Source: Chryseotalea sanaruensis (GTDB lineage Bacteria > Bacteroidota > Bacteroidia > Cytophagales > Cyclobacteriaceae). From it: a DNA stretch of 64,000 bases. Made by a program: the position numbers and the translations under genes. The notes under the pieces are model-generated. The model was not told the DNA's origin and did not search any database. It saw only the letters and a list, made by a program, of their open reading frames with translations. Of the stretch, positions 1-10,936 are shown piece by piece (the first letter of the stretch is position 1; each line of letters starts with the position of its first letter). The stretch lies in NCBI RefSeq assembly GCF_003990915.1, contig NZ_BHXQ01000001.1, positions 1 to 64,000 of the forward strand. The letters are read 5' to 3'.

Positions 1-3000
1 TGCGGGCAGTGGCACCGGAAACATTGCCTCTTTCACTGCGGTGAATAATGGCACGAGCGTACAGACCGCCACGATCACAGTCACGCCAATTTATAATGGA
101 TGCACAGGAGCAACACAAGATGTAGTGCTTACGGTTAACCCTACACCGGTACTGACTAGCACTTTAACACCAGCCGCGATTTGCAGTGGTGATACATTTA
201 GTTATACACCCACGAGTGCGACAGTAGGAGCCACCTTCGCCTGGAGCAGAGCCTTAGTAGCAGGCATCAGTCAGGGAGTAAGTAGTGGATCAGGCAACAT
301 CAGTGAAGTATTGACCAATACAACAGCCACACCGATCAATGTTACCTATATCATCACCAGTACGATAGGTACTTGTAGCAATGCAGGTCAGAGTGTAGTG
401 GTAAGGGTTAACCCTACGCCAGCGTTGAGCAGCAGTTTAACCCCGGCAGCGATTTGCAGTGGTGATACATTTAGTTATACACCTACAAGTGTCACAGTTG
501 GAGCAACCTTCAGCTGGAGCAGAGCAGTAGTGGTTGGCATCACCGAGGCAGCTGGTACAGGCACGAATGATCCTAATGAAACACTGACTAATACAACAAG
601 CTTACCGATTAATGTTACCTATGAGTATACGATATCGGCCAATGGTTGCAGTCAGGTGCAGAATGTAGTGGTGAGTGTTAACCCTACTCCTGTAGTTGCT
701 AATCCTGCAGACGAGACTGTTTGTGCAGGCTCAGCAGTGACAGCCATTAACTTTACAGGTACAGCTACCAGCTACAGCTGGACCAATACGAATACGAGCA
801 TAGGCCTTGCGGGCAGTGGCACCGGAAACATTGCCTCTTTCACTGCGGTGAATAATGGCACGAGCGTACAGACCGCCACGATCACAGTCACGCCAATTTA
901 TAATGGATGCACAGGAGCAACACAAGATGTAGTGATCACGGTTAACCCTACACCGGTACTGACTAGCACTTTAACACCAGCCGCGATTTGCAGTGGTGAT
1001 ACATTTAGTTATACACCCACGAGTGCGACAGTAGGAGCCACCTTCGCCTGGAGCAGAGCCTTAGTGGCAGGTATTTCTCAAGCAGCTTCCTCTTCTACAG
1101 GGGCGATCTCAGAAGTGCTCACCAATACGACAGCCACACCAATCAATGTTACCTATATCATCACCAGCACGATAGGTACTTGTAGCAATGCAGGTCAGAG
1201 TGTAGTGGTAAGGGTTAACCCTACGCCAGCGTTGAGCAGCAGTTTAACCCCGGCAGCGATTTGCAGTGGTGATACATTTAGTTATACACCTGCAAGTGTC
1301 ACAGTTGGAGCAACCTTCAGCTGGAGCAGAGCAGTAGTGGTTGGCATCACCGAGGCAGCTGGTACAGGCACGAATGATCCTAATGAAACACTGACTAATA
1401 CAACAAGCTTACCGATTAATGTTACCTATGAGTATACGATATCGGCCAATGGTTGCAGTCAGGTGCAGAATGTAGTGGTGAGTGTTAACCCTACTCCTGT
1501 AGTTGCTAATCCTGCAGACGAGACTGTGTGTGCAGGCTCAGCAGTGACAGCCATTAACTTTACAGGTACAGCTACCAGCTACAGCTGGACCAATAGTAAT
1601 ACGAGCATAGGCCTTGCGGGCATTGGCACCGGAAACATTGCCTCTTTCACTGCGGTGAATAATGGCACGAGCGTACAGACCGCCACGATCACAGTCACGC
1701 CAATTTATAATGGATGCACAGGAGCAACACAAGATGTAGTGCTTACGGTTAACCCTACACCGGTATTGACTAGCACTTTAACACCAGCAGCGATTTGCAG
1801 TGGTGATACATTTAGTTATACACCCACGAGTGCGACAGTAGGAGCCACCTTCGCCTGGAGCAGAGCCTTAGTAGCAGGTATTTCTCAAGCAGCTTCCTCT
1901 TCTACAGGGGCGATCTCAGAAGTGCTCACCAATACAACAGCCACACCGATCAATGTTACCTATATCATCACCAGCACGATAGGTACTTGTAGCAATGCAG
2001 GTCAGAGTGTAGTGGTAAGGGTTAACCCTACGCCAGCGTTGAGCAGCAGTTTAACCCCGGCAGCGATTTGCAGTGGTGATACATTTAGTTATACACCTAC
2101 AAGTGTCACAGTTGGAGCAACCTTCAGCTGGAGCAGAGCAGTAGTGGTTGGCATTACCGAGGCAGCTGGTACAGGCACGAATGATCCTAATGAAACACTG
2201 ACTAATACAACAAGCTTACCGATTAATGTTACCTATGAGTATACGATAGCAGCCAATGGTTGCAGTCAGGTGCAGAATGTAGTGGTGAGTGTTAACCCTA
2301 CTCCTGTAGTTGCTAATCCTGCAGACGAGACTGTTTGTGCAGGCTCAGCAGTGACAGCCATTAACTTTACAGGTACAGCTACCAGCTACAGCTGGACCAA
2401 TACGAATACGAGCATAGGCCTTGCGGGCAGTGGCACCGGAAACATTGCCTCTTTCACTGCGGTGAATAATGGCACGAGCGTACAGACCGCCACGATCACA
2501 GTCACGCCAATTTATAATGGATGCACAGGAGCAACACAAGATGTAGTGATCACGGTTAACCCTACACCGGTACTGACTAGCACTTTAACACCAGCCGCGA
2601 TTTGCAGTGGTGATACATTTAGTTATACACCCACGAGTGCGACAGTAGGCGCTACCTTCGCCTGGAGCAGAGCCTTAGTAGCAGGCATCAGTCAGGGAGT
2701 AAGTAGTGGATCAGGCAACATCAGTGAAGTATTGACCAATACAACAGCCACACCGATCAATGTTACCTATATCATCACCAGCACGATAGGTACTTGTAGC
2801 AATGCAGGTCAGAGTGTAGTGGTAAGGGTTAACCCTACGCCAGCGTTGAGCAGCAGTTTAACCCCGGCAGCGATTTGCAGTGGTGATACATTTAGTTATA
2901 CACCTACAAGTGTCACAGTTGGAGCAACCTTCAGCTGGAGCAGAGCAGTAGTGGTTGGCATTACCGAGGCAGCTGGTACAGGCACGAATGATCCTAATGA

Positions 3001-4990
3001 AACACTGACTAATACAACAAGCTTACCGATTAATGTTACCTATGAGTATACGATATCGGCCAATGGTTGCAGTCAGGTGCAGAATGTAGTGGTGAGTGTT
3101 AACCCTACTCCTGTAGTTGCTAATCCTGCAGACGAGACTGTTTGTGCAGGCTCAGCAGTGACAGCCATTAACTTTACAGGTACAGCTACCAGCTACAGCT
3201 GGACCAATAGTAATACGAGCATAGGCCTTGCGGGCATTGGCACAGGAAACATTGCCTCTTTCACTGCGGTGAATAATGGCACGAGCGTACAGACCGCCAC
3301 GATCACAGTCACGCCAATTTATAATGGATGCACAGGAGCAACACAAGATGTAGTGATCACGGTTAACCCTACACCGGTACTGACTAGCAGTTTAACACCA
3401 GCAGCGATTTGCAGTGGTGATACATTTAGTTATACACCTGCGAGTGCCACAGTAGGCGCCACCTTCGCCTGGAGCAGAGCCTTAGTAGCAGGCATCAGTC
3501 AGGGAGTAAGTAGTGGATCAGGCAACATCAGTGAAGTATTGACCAATACAACAGCCACACCGATCAATGTTACCTATATCATCACCAGCACGATAGGTAC
3601 TTGTAGCAATGCAGGTCAGAGTGTAGTGGTGAGGGTTAACCCTACGCCAGCGTTGAGCAGCAGTTTAACCCCGGCAGCGATTTGCAGTGGTGATACATTT
3701 AGTTATACACCTGCGAGTGCCACAGTTGGAGCAACCTTCAGCTGGAGCAGAGCAGTAGTGGTTGGCATCACCGAGGCAGCTGGTACAGGCACGAATGATC
3801 CTAATGAAACACTGACTAATACAACAAGCTTACCGATTAATGTTACCTATGAGTATACGATATCGGCCAATGGTTGCAGTCAGGTGCAGAATGTAGTGGT
3901 GAGTGTTAACCCTACTCCTGTAGTTGCTAATCCTGCAGACGAGACTGTTTGTGCAGGCTCAGCAGTGACAGCCATTAACTTTACAGGTACAGCTACCAGC
4001 TACAGCTGGACCAATAGTAATACGAGCATAGGCCTTGCGGGCAGTGGCACAGGAAACATTGCCTCTTTCACTGCGGTGAATAATGGCACGAGCGTACAGA
4101 CCGCCACGATCACAGTCACGCCAATTTATAATGGATGCACAGGAGCAACACAAGATGTAGTGCTTACGGTTAACCCTACACCGGTACTGACTAGCACTTT
4201 AACACCAGCAGCGATTTGCAGTGGTGATACATTTAGTTATACACCCACGAGTGCGACAGTAGGCGCTACCTTCGCCTGGAGCAGAGCCTTAGTGGCAGGT
4301 ATTTCTCAAGCAGCTTCCTCTTCTACAGGGGCGATCTCAGAAGTGCTCACCAATACAACAGCCACACCGATCAATGTTACCTATATCATCACCAGCACGA
4401 TAGGTACTTGTAGCAATGCAGGTCAGAGTGTAGTGGTAAGGGTTAACCCTACGCCAGCGTTGAGCAGCAGTTTAACCCCGGCAGCGATTTGCAGTGGTGA
4501 TACATTTAGTTATACACCTACAAGTGTCACAGTTGGAGCAACCTTCAGCTGGAGCAGAGCAGTAGTGGTTGGCATTACCGAGGCAGCTGGTACAGGCACG
4601 AATGATCCTAATGAAACACTGACTAATACAACAAGCTTACCGATTAATGTTACCTATGAGTATACGATATCGGCCAATGGTTGCAGTCAGGTGCAGAATG
4701 TAGTGGTGAGTGTTAACCCTACTCCTGTAGTTGCTAATCCTGCAGACGAGACTGTTTGTGCAGGCTCAGCAGTGACAGCCATTAACTTTACAGGTACAGC
4801 TACCAGCTACAGCTGGACCAATACAAATACGAGCATAGGCCTTGCGGGCAGTGGCACAGGAAACATTGCCTCTTTCACTGCGGTGAATAATGGCACGAGC
4901 GTACAGACCGCCACGATCACAGTCACGCCAATTTATAATGGATGCACAGGAGCAACACAAGATGTAGTGCTTACGGTTAACCCTATTCCG
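1..4990 (+). repeat. Tandem 807-bp coding repeats (six full copies plus a partial)
   Basis: Complete units start at 149, 956, 1763, 2570, 3377 and 4184, each beginning with codons for VLTS. Bases 1-148 are the tail of an earlier unit, so the array continues upstream. Units differ at a few sites. One segment reads either GVSSGSGN or AASSSTGA, in the order G, A, A, G, G, A. Another reads TNTN or TNSN. The shuffled combination of alleles points to unequal crossing-over or gene conversion. Confidence 0.95.
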
Positions 4991-7900
4991 AATGTGAGTG
5001 CGCCCAATGCAGTGATTTGTAGTGGCAGCACAACAAGTATAGCGCTAAGCAATCCAAATGCAGTTACAGGTACGCTTTATCGCTGGACAGTTGTACAGAG
5101 TGGTGTAAGTGGAGCAAGTAATCAAGCTACTTCAGTAGCTGGTCCGATTGCCCATACCCTGAGTACAACAAGTTCAAATCCGGGAACAGCTACCTACACG
5201 ATTACCCCGATAGCGAATGGCTGTTTGGGCACATCAACTACAGTAGTTGTTACTGTTAATCCTATTCCAAATGCGCTGGCAACTCCATCTGCACAAACTA
5301 TTTGTAGTGGTGAGACAACGAACATAGCCTTAACAAATCCTAATGTTGTTACCGGTACTACGTATAGCTGGACAGTTTCAGCAACAAACGTTACAGGGGC
5401 GAGTTCGGGTAGTGGTAATACAATTAGTCAGCTACTGAGCAGTACAACAGGTAATACGACTGGTACGGTTATCTACACCATTACACCAAGGGCAAATGGT
5501 TGCAACGGAGCTGCGATTACGGCTACGATAACAGTTAATCCAAATCCGACTCTAGCGATTAACAACACAACGTTTACAGTGTGTAACGGACAAACACCTA
5601 CAATTATATTAACTAACCCCAATAATGTAGCTGGGGCAGGGTATGTATGGACGGTTTCCAGCACAAATATTAACGGATTAGTAAATCAGAATACACCTGT
5701 TGCGGCAAGTGCAATTAACACAGCATTAATTCTTACAACAGCCAATACTTCGGGTCAGGCAGTATATAATGTAAGGTCTGTATTAAACGGATGCTACAGT
5801 GCAGTTCAATCAATAACAGTTAATGTTAACCCTATACCTACGGTCTTGGCCAGCAATGCAAGTATTTGTAGCGGCTCTACAACAAACATAAATATCACTA
5901 ATCCAAATGCGGTAACTGGAACAACCTATACCTGGACACGTGTAAGTACAAATGTTAGTGGTGCAAATGCTGGTTCAGGAAATGTAATTAGCCAGCTTTT
6001 GACGTCCACTGATGGTATAAATTCTGGTAATGTTGTGTATACGATAACACCAAGTGCAAATGGTTGTGCGGGAACACCTTCAAGCATAACGGTAACTGTA
6101 AATCCAAGCCCTACATTCAATGTCGTTAATTCAACAACTGAGATTTGTAGTGGAACCGCGACTAACCTTGTATTTACCAGCCCAACCAATGGACATAGGA
6201 TAAATGTGATAAGTGTAAATTATGGTGCAGTCTCTGGAGGTACTGTTATTGCAGGGACAACGACATTTACAAATTCAAATGTGTTGATTGAAACCCTGAC
6301 AAATAATACTAATGCTCCGATTAATGTTGTATACACATTTAATGTGACAACACCATTGACAGCACCAGTTTGTCCAATTAGTCCTGTAACACAAACCGTA
6401 ATTGTTCGTGTGTTGCCACGACCAGTATTTAGTATAGTAAATAATAATACTCAGATATGCTCTGAAGAAAAAACAAACATTGCCTTAACAACATCTGTTA
6501 CCGGTGCAAGAATTCGTCTCGTGTCTGTTAATTATAGTGCAGCAACAGGAACTTTGGTAGCTGGAGCAATTTTTGAAAACGCACAAGTTGTAGAAGACTT
6601 ACTGATAAATCCAACAAACAGTTCAACGACAGTAAACTATACATTTGAAGCATTAGTTGGAAGTTGCCTCCCAAGTTCAAGTCAGGTAGTTAGTGTACTG
6701 GTCAGACCTCGCCCGGTAATTACCACAGCTTCAACACTTTTGACAAAAGAAATTTGTAGTGGGCAAGCTTTAAGCTTTACAGCAACAACAAGTCCTGCCT
6801 CCACTGTAAATTGGACTGCAGTATACACAAGTCAGATAAACGGAGCCTCTATCTCATCTTCAGGATCAGGGCCAATTACAAATACCCCGATTAACATTAG
6901 TAATGTAAATGGAACTGTAACGTATACGCTTACTCCTGTTGTAAATGGATGTGTGGGAGCTTCACGTGATTATGTGGTCACTGTTAAACCTCTTCCATCG
7001 GTTACTACTTCTAATGTAATTATCTGTAGTGAGTCTGTTGCTTTACTTAATCTCAGCTCGTCTCCTCAAAATATCTCAGGTACTACTTATTCATGGACTA
7101 CCTCTAATTTGGGTGTAGTTTCTGGTCAATCCAATGGCGATGGCTCATCGATTAGTCAAACGTTAGTGTCTAACCATTTGGGTGGTGTCGTTTCTTATAC
7201 AATAACTCCTGCTGCCAATGGATGCTTTGGACCTTCGGCTGTTTACACAGCAACAGTAAATCCAAAAGCAATAGTTAATGCTGGACCTGACTTCGCGGTT
7301 TGCGAACCTACTGATGTTGCCATAGCAGGTTCACTTGCGGGAAGCGCTACTGTAGGTACATGGTCTGTAGTAAGCGGACAAGGATCTGGTTCGGTTGCAG
7401 GTACAGGTTTGAATGACATTTATACAGTTGCGCCAACTGATATTGGCAATAGCGTTACATTGTTATTGACCTCTAATGATCCTGACGGAGCAGGGCCTTG
7501 CCCAATCGTAACAGATCAGTTAGTAATTGCTGTAAACAGACAAGCACGTGTTACGGCACCAGCGGACTATACCTTATGCGAGCCAACAGATTTTATGTTA
7601 ACGAGTACTTTAAGCGGAAGTGCAACGAGTGGTTCATGGTCAGTTATTGATGGTGACGGAACTTTGACGGTAAGTAGTATTACGCTGAATAATGTTTCGG
7701 CTACTTATATTCCTGCCATAACAGACGTCTCAACCTCCCTTCAATTTAGAATTACTACTAATGATCCTGACGGAACTGGACCTTGTTTAGTTGCTAGTGA
7801 TGATGTAGTAATTAATATTAATCAGGCTGCAAGAATTACAGCAGGTTCAGATTTTGAAGTTTGTGAAGATGAGCCTTTAGTATTAAATGGCACAAAGTCA

Positions 7901-10900
7901 GGCGCTACTTCTGTTGTTACATGGACTGGTGGAACAGGTACTTTTGCAAATGCGTCAGCAGAATCGACTGCCTATTCATTGAGTGCTGCAGAGTTTAATG
8001 CCCTTAGTCAAGTTCTTACATTCAGATTAACTACCGATGATCCTGATGGTGCCGGGCCATGTACTTCTGTATTCGATGAAGTAATGGTAACAGTAAATGA
8101 TACAACCGAAATTATATTCTTCGGTTTGGATCCTGTTTATGCTGAAAACCAACCACCCGTAACTTTACTACCTAATCCAAGTGGCGGTGTGTTTACAGGG
8201 TCTGGTATAACAGCGGGTACTACTATATTTTCACCAGAATTTGCAAATGTTGGTAGCATAAATAAAATAACGTATACCTACATCAACCCGGTTACTTCTT
8301 GTAGTAGTATATTCTCTAGAAATACCATTGTTAACCCTATTACAACAGTAGCCTTCCGATTTGAAGACAATAAAGGTGCGGTGGAAGTGAACCAAAACCT
8401 GGTTACACTATGTGCAGAAACAGGTGACATCGAACTTATAGGGGATCCTCTTGTGAATACCCCACCAGTTGCGCCAGTTAATGCTTTCTTTTCATCCACT
8501 ACCGCAGGAATAATCTCTCAGGTCGGTTTACGTTATTTCTTGCGAACAAATGGTCTTGCAGGTGGCTCATACTTTATTACTTATACTTATACTAATGAGT
8601 TTAATGCGACTAATTCTATAACAAGAGAAGTTTATGTTTACTCTGCACCTCAATCCAGAATCAGAGGACTAGCAGCAGGTGGAGATGTTAATAATGATGC
8701 GGATCTTTTATCATCAATAGACGGATGTATTAGTGATGATGTTCAGTTTGTTGGTAGAGCATCTGATATTATTAATAATCAGACAGGCGCTTCAATTGTC
8801 GAATACAATTGGAATTTTGATGATAACGGTAACACAAGTGTTTCAGAGAATCCAATTTATAGCTTTGGTCAATCAAGATTCTACAACATCTCACTTCGCG
8901 TAAGAACTAACCAACAGTGTTTTTCAGATACCACAATTGCTGTGCAAGTGGGTAAACCACCATTGGTTGACTTCAGTTGGTCTAAGGTATGTAGTGGCGA
9001 TGTTACTGAGTTTGAAAATGATTCTAAAACTGGTATTAGTAAAGCCCTCGCTGTTAATTGGGACTTTGGAGATATGACGATCCTTAACAAAGAGCCATTA
9101 ACATTTGGTGATACTGTAAACATTAATACACCGTGGAGTCCCCATCATATGTTCCCTGCCGGGCCTGCACAAGCTTACGACATAACACTTACTGTAAAGA
9201 CTGAAGAAGGTTGTTCTGCATCGTTAACCAAAAATGCATTTATCCTTACTTCAGGTGATGCACAACAATTAGCAAGCACTGGATATCGTGAAGATTTCAG
9301 AAATGGACAAGGAACATGGTTTCCGACAAACAGTACTTTGGAAAACGTTACTGCCACCAGCTGGAATTTTGGTTTGCCAGATGGAACTACTATCGATAAT
9401 GCGATTAACAACGCATGGTATATGCGTGAATATCAAAATATAGATAACTCTGTAGTTATAGGTCCATGCTTAAACCTTAGCGGCCTTACTAAACCAATGA
9501 TCTCACTTGATTTTTGGTCAGATACTGACGAGCAACTTGATGGCACTGTACTTCAATACTCAATTGATGAAGGGGATACCTGGGTTGTATTAGGTGATAA
9601 TAGTGGAAATGGAATTAACTGGTATAAGAGTTCAACGATTACAGGTGACCCAGGTAACCAGACAATCACAACATTTAATCGATTTGGTTGGAGTGGCGAT
9701 TCTGGCGGTTGGCAAAATGCCCGCTATAGTCTTGACGAGATACCTTTAACAGAAAGGGATAAGGTGGTATTCCGTATCGCCTTTGGAAGCAACAACCCAT
9801 CTGATCGTACTTATAATGGATTTGCATTTGATAATATTTATATAGGGGATAAGCAGAAGCTTGTATTACTTGAGCACTTTACAAATAATACTACAACACT
9901 GGTTAATTTCAATAATGAAATTGATGATGCCTATGCTGCTGATACTATAGGAAGAGATCGTCAGTCTAACTTTTTGAAATTGCAGTATCATATGGCTAAC
10001 CCTAACGCAAGTGACGAGTTTAGTCTTAATAATCCGGCTGACCCTTCGGTAAGAAGCTTCTTCTATGGTGTGGAAACACCACCGTTTACAATTATGAATG
10101 GTGCACTTGGTAATTATACTGTTGGAGATTTTAATCCATTCACAACAAACTTTAACGGACTCTTTTCAAGAATTACACCTCAGGTTATTAATAGAGAAGC
10201 CTTATTAGCACCTAAGTTTAATCTTCAACTGGAATTGGATGTCAATAATAACGATGAGGATAAAATTGAATTCAAGACTAGTTTAACATACGTAGACTCC
10301 ATATCAGTTAATTTTAATGAAGCTGTAAATGTTTATGTTGTATTGTATGAATCAGGAGTAAGAGCTGAGGAAAGCCCAGTTGAAAATGTAATGTTTAAAA
10401 ATGTTATGCGTCAAATGCTATCGGGAAGCGGTGGCATTACAATCAATCAGCCTTGGGTATGGGGAGGTTTAGGTGTAAGTCCAACTATTAGAGAAGCAGT
10501 AGTTGATTTACGAACTCAATTCCAAGAAACAGATAGTCTGTGGGTCGTTGCATTTGTGCAAAACAGGAATACAAGAGAAATCTATCAGACTGTTATACAA
10601 AAAGTAGTTAAACCTAAAGTTCCATTGTTACCTGTTGGCCTTGAAGAGGAGATTGTGAAAACTGAGTTGGAGCAAATTGAAATGTATCCAAACCCGGCCT
10701 CTAATAAAGTAAACCTGTATGCTGAAGGTATTTTGTCTCAGCAATACGATTGGAAGATTATCAACCAACAAGGCGTTCAGGTAATGAGTGGTAAGCTGGA
10801 AAGAGAATTCTTTACACCTAAAGAGATCATGACAGAGCAGCTGGCAGATGGCGTTTACTTTATGGTATTTGGCACAAAGGGCGAACCACTACATTACAAG

Positions 10901-10927
10901 AAGCTCGTCATCGTAAACAGACAATAA
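1..10927 (+). CDS. Giant repetitive surface adhesin with T9SS type A sorting domain (5' truncated)
   Basis: The reading frame is open from base 2, so the gene starts upstream; the GTG at 41 lies inside a repeat and is not a start. About 3640 residues are visible. Bases 149-4990 encode six nearly identical 269-residue units, each made of three Ig/PKD-like domains ending in VNPTP. Diverged Ig/PKD-like domains continue to about 7270. Three domains starting like NAGPDFAVCEPTD and carrying a DPDG motif follow (to 8100). A PKD domain (WNFDDNG, about 8810) and a WDFGD domain (about 9060) come next, then a jelly-roll-like domain (9290-9870). The tail at 10680-10927 has YPNPASNKV and ends KKLVIVNRQ, a typical T9SS type A signal. 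The protein is probably exported through the outer membrane and anchored or released at the surface, perhaps as an adhesin; that role is inferred from architecture only. It converges on the kinase gene with a 9-bp gap. Confidence 0.9.
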   Translation, partial: AGSGTGNIASFTAVNNGTSVQTATITVTPIYNGCTGATQDVVLTVNPTPVLTSTLTPAAICSGDTFSYTPTSATVGATFAWSRALVAGISQGVSSGSGNISEVLTNTTATPINVTYIITSTIGTCSNAGQSVVVRVNPTPALSSSLTPAAICSGDTFSYTPTSVTVGATFSWSRAVVVGITEAAGTGTNDPNETLTNTTSLPINVTYEYTISANGCSQVQNVVVSVNPTPVVANPADETVCAGSAVTAINFTGTATSYSWTNTNTSIGLAGSGTGNIASFTAVNNGTSVQTATITVTPIYNGCTGATQDVVITVNPTPVLTSTLTPAAICSGDTFSYTPTSATVGATFAWSRALVAGISQAASSSTGAISEVLTNTTATPINVTYIITSTIGTCSNAGQSVVVRVNPTPALSSSLTPAAICSGDTFSYTPASVTVGATFSWSRAVVVGITEAAGTGTNDPNETLTNTTSLPINVTYEYTISANGCSQVQNVVVSVNPTPVVANPADETVCAGSAVTAINFTGTATSYSWTNSNTSIGLAGIGTGNIASFTAVNNGTSVQTATITVTPIYNGCTGATQDVVLTVNPTPVLTSTLTPAAICSGDTFSYTPTSATVGATFAWSRALVAGISQAASSSTGAISEVLTNTTATPINVTYIITSTIGTCSNAGQSVVVRVNPTPALSSSLTPAAICSGDTFSYTPTSVTVGATFSWSRAVVVGITEAAGTGTNDPNETLTNTTSLPINVTYEYTIAANGCSQVQNVVVSVNPTPVVANPADETVCAGSAVTAINFTGTATSYSWTNTNTSIGLAGSGTGNIASFTAVNNGTSVQTATITVTPIYNGCTGATQDVVITVNPTPVLTSTLTPAAICSGDTFSYTPTSATVGATFAWSRALVAGISQGVSSGSGNISEVLTNTTATPINVTYIITSTIGTCSNAGQSVVVRVNPTPALSSSLTPAAICSGDTFSYTPTSVTVGATFSWSRAVVVGITEAAGTGTNDPNETLTNTTSLPINVTYEYTISANGCSQVQNVVVSVNPTPVVANPADETVCAGSAVTAINFTGTATSYSWTNSNTSIGLAGIGTGNIASFTAVNNGTSVQTATITVTPIYNGCTGATQDVVITVNPTPVLTSSLTPAAICSGDTFSYTPASATVGATFAWSRALVAGISQGVSSGSGNISEVLTNTTATPINVTYIITSTIGTCSNAGQSVVVRVNPTPALSSSLTPAAICSGDTFSYTPASATVGATFSWSRAVVVGITEAAGTGTNDPNETLTNTTSLPINVTYEYTISANGCSQVQNVVVSVNPTPVVANPADETVCAGSAVTAINFTGTATSYSWTNSNTSIGLAGSGTGNIASFTAVNNGTSVQTATITVTPIYNGCTGATQDVVLTVNPTPVLTSTLTPAAICSGDTFSYTPTSATVGATFAWSRALVAGISQAASSSTGAISEVLTNTTATPINVTYIITSTIGTCSNAGQSVVVRVNPTPALSSSLTPAAICSGDTFSYTPTSVTVGATFSWSRAVVVGITEAAGTGTNDPNETLTNTTSLPINVTYEYTISANGCSQVQNVVVSVNPTPVVANPADETVCAGSAVTAINFTGTATSYSWTNTNTSIGLAGSGTGNIASFTAVNNGTSVQTATITVTPIYNGCTGATQDVVLTVNPIPNVSAPNAVICSGSTTSIALSNPNAVTGTLYRWTVVQSGVSGASNQATSVAGPIAHTLSTTSSNPGTATYTITPIANGCLGTSTTVVVTVNPIPNALATPSAQTICSGETTNIALTNPNVVTGTTYSWTVSATNVTGASSGSGNTISQLLSSTTGNTTGTVIYTITPRANGCNGAAITATITVNPNPTLAINNTTFTVCNGQTPTIILTNPNNVAGAGYVWTVSSTNINGLVNQNTPVAASAINTALILTTANTSGQAVYNVRSVLNGCYSAVQSITVNVNPIPTVLASNASICSGSTTNINITNPNAVTGTTYTWTRVSTNVSGANAGSGNVISQLLTSTDGINSGNVVYTITPSANGCAGTPSSITVTVNPSPTFNVVNSTTEICSGTATNLVFTSPTNGHRINVISVNYGAVSGGTVIAGTTTFTNSNVLIETLTNNTNAPINVVYTFNVTTPLTAPVCPISPVTQTVIVRVLPRPVFSIVNNNTQICSEEKTNIALTTSVTGARIRLVSVNYSAATGTLVAGAIFENAQVVEDLLINPTNSSTTVNYTFEALVGSCLPSSSQVVSVLVRPRPVITTASTLLTKEICSGQALSFTATTSPASTVNWTAVYTSQINGASISSSGSGPITNTPINISNVNGTVTYTLTPVVNGCVGASRDYVVTVKPLPSVTTSNVIICSESVALLNLSSSPQNISGTTYSWTTSNLGVVSGQSNGDGSSISQTLVSNHLGGVVSYTITPAANGCFGPSAVYTATVNPKAIVNAGPDFAVCEPTDVAIAGSLAGSATVGTWSVVSGQGSGSVAGTGLNDIYTVAPTDIGNSVTLLLTSNDPDGAGPCPIVTDQLVIAVNRQARVTAPADYTLCEPTDFMLTSTLSGSATSGSWSVIDGDGTLTVSSITLNNVSATYIPAITDVSTSLQFRITTNDPDGTGPCLVASDDVVININQAARITAGSDFEVCEDEPLVLNGTKSGATSVVTWTGGTGTFANASAESTAYSLSAAEFNALSQVLTFRLTTDDPDGAGPCTSVFDEVMVTVNDTTEIIFFGLDPVYAENQPPVTLLPNPSGGVFTGSGITAGTTIFSPEFANVGSINKITYTYINPVTSCSSIFSRNTIVNPITTVAFRFEDNKGAVEVNQNLVTLCAETGDIELIGDPLVNTPPVAPVNAFFSSTTAGIISQVGLRYFLRTNGLAGGSYFITYTYTNEFNATNSITREVYVYSAPQSRIRGLAAGGDVNNDADLLSSIDGCISDDVQFVGRASDIINNQTGASIVEYNWNFDDNGNTSVSENPIYSFGQSRFYNISLRVRTNQQCFSDTTIAVQVGKPPLVDFSWSKVCSGDVTEFENDSKTGISKALAVNWDFGDMTILNKEPLTFGDTVNINTPWSPHHMFPAGPAQAYDITLTVKTEEGCSASLTKNAFILTSGDAQQLASTGYREDFRNGQGTWFPTNSTLENVTATSWNFGLPDGTTIDNAINNAWYMREYQNIDNSVVIGPCLNLSGLTKPMISLDFWSDTDEQLDGTVLQYSIDEGDTWVVLGDNSGNGINWYKSSTITGDPGNQTITTFNRFGWSGDSGGWQNARYSLDEIPLTERDKVVFRIAFGSNNPSDRTYNGFAFDNIYIGDKQKLVLLEHFTNNTTTLVNFNNEIDDAYAADTIGRDRQSNFLKLQYHMANPNASDEFSLNNPADPSVRSFFYGVETPPFTIMNGALGNYTVGDFNPFTTNFNGLFSRITPQVINREALLAPKFNLQLELDVNNNDEDKIEFKTSLTYVDSISVNFNEAVNVYVVLYESGVRAEESPVENVMFKNVMRQMLSGSGGITINQPWVWGGLGVSPTIREAVVDLRTQFQETDSLWVVAFVQNRNTREIYQTVIQKVVKPKVPLLPVGLEEEIVKTELEQIEMYPNPASNKVNLYAEGILSQQYDWKIINQQGVQVMSGKLEREFFTPKEIMTEQLADGVYFMVFGTKGEPLHYKKLVIVNRQ

Positions 10928-10936
10928 GTTAAACGA

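Noticed and set aside
731..4960. Series of 64-codon minus-strand open frames spaced 807 bp apart
   Set aside because: They are shadows of the tandem repeat on the plus strand and recur only because the DNA repeats.
1..4990. Possible CRISPR array
   Set aside because: Units are 807 bp, coding and without spacers; nothing resembles 20-40-bp repeats with unique spacers.
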